Assembly (NCBI GenBank): GCA_039939375.1
Contig: JBDVJO010000006.1
Span: 62,001 to 126,000, forward strand
DNA length: 64,000 nucleotides
Reading direction: 5' to 3'
Origin: Paracrocinitomix sp039939375
Lineage (GTDB): Bacteria > Bacteroidota > Bacteroidia > Flavobacteriales_D > Crocinitomicaceae
The notes beneath the pieces are model-generated. The model ran no database searches, was not told where the DNA came from, and saw only the letters and a list, made by a program, of their open reading frames with translations. A program made the position numbers and the translations under genes. How positions within the stretch are numbered: position 1 is the first letter of the stretch; each line of letters begins with the position of its first letter. Positions 30,804 through 38,666 of this stretch are shown here, one piece after another.

Positions 30804-33800
30804 ATGAGAGGTTTAGTTCAATTTTTCATAAAGAAGCCGATTTGGGCAAATGCAGTAATAATAGTTACTGTTTTGTTTGGTGTGTTCAGCTTGATGAACA
30901 TGAACCGTTCGTTTTTCCCTGAATTAGATCCGAAAACTGTTTATGTGACTGTTTCCTATCCTGGTGCATCTCCTGAAGAGATGGAAGAGGGGGTGACCAT
31001 TAAAATAGAACAGGCATTGCGTGGATTAGATGGGGTAGAGATGATTACATCAACTTCATCAGAAAATGTGGCAACTATCCGCATCAAAGGATTTGAAAAT
31101 GCCGATATGGATGAGGTCTACAAGGATGTTGAGAATGCCGTTTCAAGTATCAATTCCTTTCCTCAAGGTGCAGAAAAGCCCATTGTTAAAAGGTTGAAAT
31201 CTAATCCAATGTCCGAAATGGTGGCAACCATTGGGTTAGGGGGTAATAGTGATTTATGGGTGCTTAAAAAAGAGGCCGATAATATTGAGAACGATTTATA
31301 CGCTTCAGGATTAATTTCGATTATTGATTTGAGGGGATTTCCTGAGATGGAATTGGTAGTGAGTGTTCGTGAAACGGATCTGTTAAAATATGGGATGCTA
31401 ATTGATGAAATATCCTTAGCTATTCAACGAAACAACCAAGATTTAACCGGTGGAATATTAAGAAACGCAGAAGAAGAGTTAATTATCCGTTCTCGAGAAA
31501 GAAGTACAGATCCTGAAATTATTGAAGAAATTGTTGTTAGAACTACGCCCCAAGGTGACAAGATTACCATTGGAGATGTGGCTGATGTAAATTTGGCTTT
31601 TTCTGAAAATTCCTTTGAGGTTTTCTCTGATGGAAATCCAGCTATATCCATTGATGTTAAAAAGACACCAGATCAGGATTTAGGTGAAATAACAGATTTC
31701 TTAAAAGACTATATCACCGAATACAATGAAGCAGATAAACCTGGAGAGTTGAACCTTGAGTACGAATTTGCCGCATCATTACAAGATAGAATCAACCTAT
31801 TAACTAATAATGGAATTGTTGGATTGTTGCTTGTGCTTTTAATGCTAGGATTATTTTTAAGTACAAGATTGTCCTTGTGGGTAGCATTCGGAATCCCATT
31901 CTCATTTTTGGGAATGTTTATCGTGGCCGTTCAATTGGGACTTACGATCAATATGATTTCCTTGTTCGGAATGATTCTCGTAGTGGGAATTTTAGTAGAT
32001 GATGGAATTGTTATCGCAGAAAACATTTATTCGCATTTTGAAAAAGGAAAAAGCCCTTTTAAAGCTGCCTTGGATGGAACAATGGAAGTAATGCCTTCAG
32101 TGTTTACTTCAGTGTTAACGACCATTGCAGCCTTTTCAATTCTTTTGTTCGTAGAGAAAATGGAAATGATGCGTGAAATGCCAATTGTGGTCATTGTAGC
32201 ATTGGCCTTCTCATTAATTGAAGCGTTTATTATTCTTCCAGTTCACCTGGCAAGTGAAAAGGTCTTGTCAAAAGCCAAAGTAGGAACTCCAAGACACAAA
32301 GTAAGAAACAGAATCACAAAAGCCGTAGAATACTTGAAAGACAAGATTTTCATGGATGTGCTGGTATTTGCTGTAAAACGCTACCGAGCATATGTGTTGT
32401 TGCCCTTAATTTTTGTGGTATTCGTTATTGGTTTTAGTACAAAAGGCTTGATTAATTACACCTTCTTTCCTGAAATAAAGCCAGACCGAATTATGCTTGA
32501 AGTTGCTTTTGAGCAAGGAACAGGGAAAGAAATAACCAAGAATTGGTTGCTTCAATCAGAACGTTTTGTTTTAGCAGCAAATGAAGAACTAGCAGCAGCA
32601 ACGGGGGATACCTTATTGTCTGAATACTCAGTGATGTTAGGAACCGCATCTTCAATAGGAGAAACAGGTTTTCATACGGGGCAAATTACCATGATTATAG
32701 ACGGTGAAGGGAAAAAGACACCGGTGGATTCTTTGATGAGCAGAATCATGCGAAAGGTAAATACCCTAGAAGAGACGAAATTAGCTACGAACGTATATAT
32801 AGGAGGCGGAATACATAATTTTGGAAAACCGATTGAGTTTTCGTTTACTGGTAATGATGATGTCCAAATTAGAAATGCGAAAGATAGATTTAAAGAGTAT
32901 GTGGCAGAAATTCCATTGGTAAGTAATTTAAAAGATAATGAACCATTAGGAAGAAAGGAAATCAACATAAAAATGAAGCCCGAAGCTGATTTTTATGGAC
33001 TTGGAATATTTGAGGTTACCAAACAAATTAGACAAGGTATTTTTGGTCAAGAAGCGCAACGTGTAATTGTTGGAACAGATGAGGTGAAAATTTGGGTGCG
33101 TTATGATCAAGAAGACAGAGAAGATCAAGCTGATTTAGATAACTTGAGAATCAAAACAACGGACGGAAAGCAAATTTTACTTTCAGAAATCGTGACCAAA
33201 GAAATTGCAAGAGGTCCGGTAAGTTTGAAGCGTAGGGACGGAAGAAGAGAGATCGTTGTTGATGCTTCAGTTGATGATCCAACCAAGGTGGGGAAAGTGA
33301 ATACTGAAATTGTAGAAAGCGTGATACCAAAAGTATTAGCTGAGTTTCCTGGAGTTGAAATTATTCAAAGAGGACAAGGTGAACGTTCTGAAAAAGCTTT
33401 GATGTCCATGCAAATCAATGTGATGATTTTATTCGTTGTCATGATTATTATCATGTCGTTAAATTTTGAATCGGTATGGCAGGCATTACTTATTTTATTA
33501 GTGGTTCCGGCTGGGGTTGCGGGAGGAATATTAGGTCATTCAATTATTGGTATTCCAGTTTCAATCTTATCGGCATTTGGAATGATTGCTTTGATTGGTA
33601 TTTTGATTAATGATTCAATTGTCTTTTTGGATACGTACAATAGAAATATATTAGAAGGTATGTCAACCAAAGATGCGGCAATTGATGCAGCAAGATCAAG
33701 ATTTAGACCAATATTATTAACATCCGTTACCACTGTTGCTGGGTTATTACCATTGATTCTTGAAACATCTTTTCAGGCGCAATTCCTAATTCCTATGGCT

Positions 33801-34421
33801 GTTTCAATAGCCTTTGGATTATTGTTTGGTACGGTATTTATCTTATTCTTTTTCCCCGCAATTATCCTTGTGCACAATGATATGAGACGTGTATTCCATA
33901 GAATGCTGAATAATGATGAGTACGAAGCGGAACAGAAATCAACTGGCGATTTGGCTAAATTTTTACAAATCATGGGGTATGTCTTGTATTATTTGATTGG
34001 AGCCGCAGCAGTTTTAGGTGGCTTGGCTTTAGCCGGCTTTGCAATAGTAAAAGCTTGGTCAAGTGGTTTCATAGTTTTAGGATTGATATTAGCAGGTTTG
34101 GGTGTATTTATATTCTTATTGAAACACAAAGAGAAGGTGATTATGATGAAGACACAACTAACCATAGCAATGTTTATAGTTCCTGTCGTGTTAGTAGCTA
34201 AAGGTCTTGGAATGATGGATCAAGAAGTTATTTCAAGTTTAGTGATAGGTGGAGCTATGATAGCCGCTGCAGGTCTTTTTGTAGCTTTCTTACCCTTAGG
34301 TTTGTTTGAAAAACTGATTCGATTAATATGGGAAACAGAACAGCTTCCTGATGCAAGAAATGTTGAACCTATTTTAATTAACAAAAAGCACCAAGAAAAA
34401 AGAGATTTAACAGAATCATGA
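30804..34421 (+). CDS. RND-family efflux pump with extra C-terminal membrane domain
   Basis: A 1205-residue AcrB/CusA-superfamily pump. The N-terminal helix and porter signature (NRSFFPELDPKTVYVTVSYPGASPEEMEEGV) are followed by transmembrane helices 2-6. The proton-relay acidic residues lie in GILVDDGIVIAENI. The same order repeats in the second half, where the matching loop reads GILINDSIVFLDTYNR. Most AcrB homologues end near residue 1040. This one carries about 150 more residues with roughly four hydrophobic segments and a polar tail. It exports drugs or lipidic compounds to the outside with its flanking partners; the specificity is not evident. It overlaps the TolC gene by four bases (ATGA). 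Confidence 0.92.
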   Translation: MRGLVQFFIKKPIWANAVIIVTVLFGVFSLMNMNRSFFPELDPKTVYVTVSYPGASPEEMEEGVTIKIEQALRGLDGVEMITSTSSENVATIRIKGFENADMDEVYKDVENAVSSINSFPQGAEKPIVKRLKSNPMSEMVATIGLGGNSDLWVLKKEADNIENDLYASGLISIIDLRGFPEMELVVSVRETDLLKYGMLIDEISLAIQRNNQDLTGGILRNAEEELIIRSRERSTDPEIIEEIVVRTTPQGDKITIGDVADVNLAFSENSFEVFSDGNPAISIDVKKTPDQDLGEITDFLKDYITEYNEADKPGELNLEYEFAASLQDRINLLTNNGIVGLLLVLLMLGLFLSTRLSLWVAFGIPFSFLGMFIVAVQLGLTINMISLFGMILVVGILVDDGIVIAENIYSHFEKGKSPFKAALDGTMEVMPSVFTSVLTTIAAFSILLFVEKMEMMREMPIVVIVALAFSLIEAFIILPVHLASEKVLSKAKVGTPRHKVRNRITKAVEYLKDKIFMDVLVFAVKRYRAYVLLPLIFVVFVIGFSTKGLINYTFFPEIKPDRIMLEVAFEQGTGKEITKNWLLQSERFVLAANEELAAATGDTLLSEYSVMLGTASSIGETGFHTGQITMIIDGEGKKTPVDSLMSRIMRKVNTLEETKLATNVYIGGGIHNFGKPIEFSFTGNDDVQIRNAKDRFKEYVAEIPLVSNLKDNEPLGRKEINIKMKPEADFYGLGIFEVTKQIRQGIFGQEAQRVIVGTDEVKIWVRYDQEDREDQADLDNLRIKTTDGKQILLSEIVTKEIARGPVSLKRRDGRREIVVDASVDDPTKVGKVNTEIVESVIPKVLAEFPGVEIIQRGQGERSEKALMSMQINVMILFVVMIIIMSLNFESVWQALLILLVVPAGVAGGILGHSIIGIPVSILSAFGMIALIGILINDSIVFLDTYNRNILEGMSTKDAAIDAARSRFRPILLTSVTTVAGLLPLILETSFQAQFLIPMAVSIAFGLLFGTVFILFFFPAIILVHNDMRRVFHRMLNNDEYEAEQKSTGDLAKFLQIMGYVLYYLIGAAAVLGGLALAGFAIVKAWSSGFIVLGLILAGLGVFIFLLKHKEKVIMMKTQLTIAMFIVPVVLVAKGLGMMDQEVISSLVIGGAMIAAAGLFVAFLPLGLFEKLIRLIWETEQLPDARNVEPILINKKHQEKRDLTES

Positions 34422-35752
34422 AAAAAATCATCTTCATATTAAGTGTTTTGATTGCTGGCTTTACTTGGTCGCAAGAAGAATTGAGTGTTACTCAGGCCTT
34501 AGAAAAATCTTTAGCCAAAAACTATGGAATAAAACTAATTGCTGCAAATTACGAGATTTCAAAAACCCAAAATTCATGGGGTATGGCAGGAATGATTCCT
34601 ACTTTTTCATTGAACGTCAACAATAATACTTCACTACAAGATAATACCAATAATCCAGCAACTTTCTTTCCGGGAGTTTTGCTCAATGATAATCTGCAGG
34701 CTTCGTTGAACATGAACTGGACGGTTTTCAGTGGATTTGGTATTCGGATTAATAAAGAGCGATTTGATATGTTGCAAGCCCAAACCAAAGGCAACGCGGT
34801 GGTGGTAATTGAAACGGCGATTTATGATGTGATTCTTGCCTATTATACGGCAGTGGTTCAAGAGCGAAAAATGGCTGTAATGGAAGAGCTGCTGGCTTAT
34901 TCATCTGAAAAATTAGAATATTATCGATTGAAAAAAGAGTTGGGATTAACAACAAGTTTAGACATGCTTGAGTTTGAAAATCAAGTGTTAACAGATTCAA
35001 CAAATTTATTATTACAACGGCTAGCATTTAAAAATGCAAAACGAAACTTGAATCTATTAATGGCAGAAGATGTTGAAGTTGACTATGTCTTAACCGATTC
35101 GTTAGAGGTGAAAACGGCAAATGCAACTTATGAGGATTTAAAGTCAAATATGATGGCGAATAATTCTAATTTGAAGAATCAATTTGTGAATTTTGAGTTG
35201 AAAGATTTAGAAGTACAATCTAAAAAGAGTGCTTATTACCCAGTTGTCTCACTTAATTTGGGAACGACTCCTTCGGTAGGATATTTTCAGTTGTTTGGCG
35301 ATAACGGGTTTTCTTCCAATACGAATGCATGGTCGCATCAAGCAACGATATCAGTTAGATATGATATTTTCCAAGCGTGGAACAGAAAGCGTAATGTTCA
35401 AATCGCCGAAATTCAACAAGATATTTCTGCAATAGAAATTGAGCAAATGCAAATGCAATTATCACATCAGTTGAGGGGATTTTTTGAGATGTATCAAACA
35501 CGAAATAAAATTGAACTCATGGCGTCTAAGAGAGTAGGGCATGCCAAACAATTGTGGGATCTGGGTAAAGAAAAATATGATTTAGGATTGATTAATGTCT
35601 TTAACTTAAATGATATCAAATTAAGCTTTCAACAAGCCAAGCTCTCTTATTACGATAGATTATTCGAGCTCATACAATCGCATTACGATTTAATGCGGAT
35701 TACTGGTCAGATTTCTCAAGAGTATAATATTGAAGGCAATTTCGATAAGTAA
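34418..35752 (+). CDS. TolC-family outer-membrane efflux channel
   Basis: A 444-residue protein with a signal peptide (residues 1-18, ending TWSQ). Two alpha-helical repeats are typical of OEP/TolC, with signature segments LSVTQALEKSLAKNYGIKL near the start and KYDLGLINVFNLNDIKLSFQQAK near the end. It forms the trimeric exit duct for the pump encoded upstream. There is no lipobox, so it is not lipid-anchored. Translation is coupled to the pump by the ATGA overlap. Its stop codon directly abuts the stop of the convergent methyltransferase gene, with no terminator between them. Confidence 0.92.
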   Translation: MKKIIFILSVLIAGFTWSQEELSVTQALEKSLAKNYGIKLIAANYEISKTQNSWGMAGMIPTFSLNVNNNTSLQDNTNNPATFFPGVLLNDNLQASLNMNWTVFSGFGIRINKERFDMLQAQTKGNAVVVIETAIYDVILAYYTAVVQERKMAVMEELLAYSSEKLEYYRLKKELGLTTSLDMLEFENQVLTDSTNLLLQRLAFKNAKRNLNLLMAEDVEVDYVLTDSLEVKTANATYEDLKSNMMANNSNLKNQFVNFELKDLEVQSKKSAYYPVVSLNLGTTPSVGYFQLFGDNGFSSNTNAWSHQATISVRYDIFQAWNRKRNVQIAEIQQDISAIEIEQMQMQLSHQLRGFFEMYQTRNKIELMASKRVGHAKQLWDLGKEKYDLGLINVFNLNDIKLSFQQAKLSYYDRLFELIQSHYDLMRITGQISQEYNIEGNFDK

Positions 35753-36565
35753 TTATTGATTAAAATAATCAGGATACGCGTCCAATTCATTCTTGATTGC
35801 AGCCGTATTAGGTCCATCTTTTTTCACCGTATATCCGTTGCCTTTCAAATGATTTATGCATTCAAGATAATCGTCTTCTGAAAGATGACTGTGCTCAAAT
35901 ATGATCATTTGAGGTGCATTTTTTTCTATTTGAAAGAATTTGATAATCTCGTAATCAAAACCTTCAGTATCTATCATCAACAAGTCTACATTAGAGATGT
36001 TGTATTCTTTTAATAAAGACGCTGAGCTAATGATTCTCACTTTTTCCTCAACAATATGTTGGCTTTTGTCAACAGGAATAGGAGTATTGTCTTTTTCACA
36101 TTTGCGTTGTACATGACCAGAAGTAAATGCTTTTTCCAATGTTGGGCGATCAAAAGTTGTCAAGCCCGTTGCCCAACGTGCTTCTGAGAATCCTATTTTA
36201 TAAATAGTTGCTTCGCCGTCATTGGCACCCATAGCTGCGTTTAAAACGCTCAGGTTAGAGTGGTTTTTATAGAGTTTAGAAAGGAACTTGTCAAAAACAT
36301 ATTTTTGAGGTTCTAATAAAACACCGTTCCAACGATCTCTTTTAATAAACTTATGAATGGGGTCGTGATTGATGCCATCATTTGCGCCAACTTGAACTAC
36401 AGTGAAGCCAGTGCCAACTTTTTTAGAATAAGCACTTAAGGTTGATTCTAGAGTCCCAGGTTTTGGATTGTAAAATCGTTTATAGTATCCTGTAAATAAG
36501 AAACTATCTGATGCGCTTAGTTTAAAGCGCAAGGAACTAAAAAATGATTTAAGTGCTTTTTTCAT
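35753..36565 (-). CDS. FkbM-family SAM-dependent methyltransferase
   Basis: The ATG at 36565 (MKKALKSFF) is preferred over an upstream TTG. The 270-residue protein has the class I methyltransferase fold. The SAM-binding loop is VVQVGANDGINHDPIHKF (about 56-73). The second motif is VLLEPQKYVFDKF. The FkbM-type VDLLMIDTEGFDYEIIKFF (about 194-212) follows, then MIIFEHSHL. FkbM enzymes methylate hydroxyl groups of sugars or polyketides, often in surface polysaccharide pathways. No sugar-pathway genes flank it, so the acceptor is unknown. Confidence 0.85.
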   Translation of the reverse strand: MKKALKSFFSSLRFKLSASDSFLFTGYYKRFYNPKPGTLESTLSAYSKKVGTGFTVVQVGANDGINHDPIHKFIKRDRWNGVLLEPQKYVFDKFLSKLYKNHSNLSVLNAAMGANDGEATIYKIGFSEARWATGLTTFDRPTLEKAFTSGHVQRKCEKDNTPIPVDKSQHIVEEKVRIISSASLLKEYNISNVDLLMIDTEGFDYEIIKFFQIEKNAPQMIIFEHSHLSEDDYLECINHLKGNGYTVKKDGPNTAAIKNELDAYPDYFNQ

Positions 36566-36665
36566 CTGTGTTGCCAAAAATAGGTAAATGTTAACTGATA
36601 ATAAAACTTAAATTGAATTGGCACTCATTTTAAACTTGGCAAGAATTTGAGATATAAATTTGAAT

Positions 36666-37295
36666 ATGAATTATCTTTTAGTTGGTATGTCGTTTCTAGC
36701 TTATTGTTTGAGTTTTGGACAGCTAAAAGCAAAAAAGCAAATTCACCGTTTAAATCCTGCAAGAAATAACTGGTTAATAGAATTACCAAAACAACAATTA
36801 AATGGCGATTTTGATGGTGATGGAGTTGAGGAAATTCTCTTTGAGAGTTTAATTTCAAGGAGTACAGGAATACAGATTGATTCTCTCAGATTTTTTGGTG
36901 ATTACGATAATCGAAATAAATTAATTTGTGATTTAGATCCAGAACTTAAATTAAAATCTAAATCAAAAAAGTTTGATTTAAACCTGGTAGAGCATTGTCA
37001 AACTTTCGGTATTTTAAGAATAATCAATTTGGGAAATGTAAATAAGACACCAGGTGATGAAATTGCTTTAATTATTAATTGGGCGGACTGGAGTAATTGT
37101 AATAGTTGCAGAATCTATTCTTTCAATTTGGAATGGAAAAAAGAAATAAGTTTTGAAATACATGAATCGACTGTATTTTTAAATGAGTGGACTGATGATG
37201 AAATCAAAGGAGTTATCGAAAAAGAATCGGATGGTTGGTATTATTGTGAAAGACATTGGGAATTGGGCGAAATATGGCATAAATTAGAACTTTAA
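36666..37295 (+). CDS. Hypothetical protein with FG-GAP/VCBS-like calcium loop
   Basis: The ATG at 36666 lies four bases after a -7 box (TAAATTTG, 36655-36662), so the transcript may be almost leaderless; an upstream in-frame TTG falls inside that box. The 209-residue protein has a weak signal peptide (MNYLLVGMSFLAYCLSFGQ). An FG-GAP-type loop LNGDFDGDGVEEILFES sits at about residues 40-56, with a second possible repeat LGNVNKTPGDEIALII. It is rich in Trp, Asn and Asp. It probably forms a short beta-propeller-like repeat, but no specific function can be given. Confidence 0.65.
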   Translation: MNYLLVGMSFLAYCLSFGQLKAKKQIHRLNPARNNWLIELPKQQLNGDFDGDGVEEILFESLISRSTGIQIDSLRFFGDYDNRNKLICDLDPELKLKSKSKKFDLNLVEHCQTFGILRIINLGNVNKTPGDEIALIINWADWSNCNSCRIYSFNLEWKKEISFEIHESTVFLNEWTDDEIKGVIEKESDGWYYCERHWELGEIWHKLEL

Positions 37296-37302
37296 TAAAT
37301 CT

Positions 37303-37515
37303 ATGTCTGCAAATCAATACAGAAAGAATGTTCAAATAGGATACGAAGTTGAGGTGGTGCAAAAACACCATCAACGAACCGGAGAATTAACTTGGGGAAT
37401 CGTAAAGCGTATTCTGACGAAATCTTCGCACCATCCTCATGGTATTAAAGTAATGACTGAAGATGGGATTGTGGGGCGCGTTCAAGAAATTATAACTGAA
37501 TTAGAAGATGAGTAA
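37303..37515 (+). CDS. YwbE family small protein
   Basis: A 70-residue protein matching the YwbE family (formerly a DUF). Conserved blocks are IGYEVEVVQKHHQRTGELTWGIVKRILTKSSHHPHGIKV and the GIVGRVQEI tail. The family is widespread in bacteria and its function is unknown; the fold is probably a small beta-barrel. It starts 7 nt after the stop of the preceding gene and overlaps the following cupin gene by eight bases, so the three probably form one operon. The length is normal for the family. Confidence 0.88.
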   Translation: MSANQYRKNVQIGYEVEVVQKHHQRTGELTWGIVKRILTKSSHHPHGIKVMTEDGIVGRVQEIITELEDE

Positions 37516-37867
37516 ATTCAATATCCACCAAAAGTTAGCCCAAATAAATGATCACTGGAATCCAAGAATTGCAGCTGAGCTAAATGGTCAGTATGTTAAG
37601 TTGGCAAAGCTGAAAGGTAAATTCACTTGGCACAAGCACGATCATGAAGACGAACTTTTCATGGTTGTTAAAGGGAATTTAGAAATTCATTTTAGAGACC
37701 GTATTGAAAAGCTTTCAGCTGGAGACTGTTTGGTTATTCCAAAAGGGGAAGAGCATCTTCCTGTTGCCAAAGATGAGGTAGAGGTTTTATTATTTGAACC
37801 AAAATCTACTTTAAATACAGGAGATCAGCAAAATGATTTTACCAAAGAAAACCTAGAAAATATCTAG
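37508..37867 (+). CDS. Cupin-domain protein
   Basis: A 119-residue single-domain cupin. The metal-binding motif 1 is HKHDHEDELFMVVKG (about residues 41-55; two His, Glu) and motif 2 is GDCLVIPKGEEHLP (about 74-87; His). The domain resembles mannose-6-phosphate-isomerase-like small cupins, which bind a metal and can be enzymes or sensors. The substrate is not identifiable. It is translationally coupled to the YwbE gene. Its stop shares the four bases CTAG with the stop of the convergent NYN gene, so the two converge with no spacer. Confidence 0.85.
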   Translation: MSKFNIHQKLAQINDHWNPRIAAELNGQYVKLAKLKGKFTWHKHDHEDELFMVVKGNLEIHFRDRIEKLSAGDCLVIPKGEEHLPVAKDEVEVLLFEPKSTLNTGDQQNDFTKENLENI

Positions 37868-38598
37868 GCTTTTTTATTTCTGATATATACCAATTTGTTT
37901 CTATTGTTACCAGATTCTCTTCGCTCCATCTCAAATTTGTTGGTTGATTTGAATAGTTGGCTTAATTTTTCAAAACCATAATTTCTAGCATCAAAGTTAG
38001 GTTGTTTTTTAAGGATGAACGATCCTACATCACCTAAGAATGCCCAGCCATCATCATCAGCAACATCATCCACTGAGGATTTTAGGAACTTTAATGTTTT
38101 GGTAGTAATTGGGTCTACATTTTTCTTCTTCTTCGGACCTTTAGACTCTTCTTCGTCATCAGAAGAATTTAATATTTCTAAGTAAATAAACTTATCGCAA
38201 GCAACAATAAATGGGCTTGGAGTTTTCTTTTCACCAATACCATAAACTTTTTTGCCTGCCTCTCTTAGTCTGGTTGCCAGTCGTGTGAAATCACTATCAG
38301 ATGAAACCAGGCAAAATCCGTCCACTGTATCTGCATATAAGATGTCCATTGCATCTATGATCATAGCAGAGTCAGTGGCATTCTTACCAATGGTATATCC
38401 ATATTGTTGAACAGGTGTAATTGCTGTTTCTAAGAGAACAGCTTTCCATTTATTTAGTTGTGGTTTTGTCCAGTCTCCGTAAATTCTTTTTAAAGTAGGT
38501 GTGCCATATTTTGTTACTTCTTCCATCATTTCTTTCACATATTTGGAAGGTATGTTATCGCCATCAATCAAGACGGCTAATTTCATTTCGTTTGTCAT
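37864..38598 (-). CDS. NYN-domain nuclease-like protein with C-terminal OST-HTH/LOTUS domain
   Basis: The start is set at ATG 38598 (MTNEMKLAVLIDGDN); the longer frame would read through an upstream terminator palindrome. The 244-residue protein has an N-terminal NYN (PIN-like, LabA/DUF88) domain with acidic residues of the predicted metal site: VLIDGDNIPSKY (about 8-19), DSAMIIDAMDILYAD and SSDSDFTRLATRLREAG. A Lys-rich linker (GPKKKKNVD) leads to an OST-HTH/LOTUS module (DGWAFLGDVGSFILKKQPNFDARNYG). This pairing occurs in RNA-binding or RNA-cleaving proteins of bacteria. The target RNA is unknown. Confidence 0.85.
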   Translation of the reverse strand: MTNEMKLAVLIDGDNIPSKYVKEMMEEVTKYGTPTLKRIYGDWTKPQLNKWKAVLLETAITPVQQYGYTIGKNATDSAMIIDAMDILYADTVDGFCLVSSDSDFTRLATRLREAGKKVYGIGEKKTPSPFIVACDKFIYLEILNSSDDEEESKGPKKKKNVDPITTKTLKFLKSSVDDVADDDGWAFLGDVGSFILKKQPNFDARNYGFEKLSQLFKSTNKFEMERRESGNNRNKLVYIRNKKA

Positions 38599-38611
38599 GT
38601 TTGTAATATAT

Positions 38612-38651
38612 AAAAAAAGCCTTCTTTGAAATTTCAAAGAAGGCTTTTTTT
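38612..38651 (-). terminator. Long palindromic terminator between the glycine-rich and NYN genes
   Basis: A perfect inverted repeat with 20-nt arms (38612-38631 and 38632-38651) has A- and T-runs at its ends, so it could terminate in either direction. On the minus strand it lies 15 nt after the stop of the glycine-rich gene and only 13 nt before the NYN start codon. Confidence 0.9.
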
Positions 38652-38666
38652 TGAATTAGATATTTC

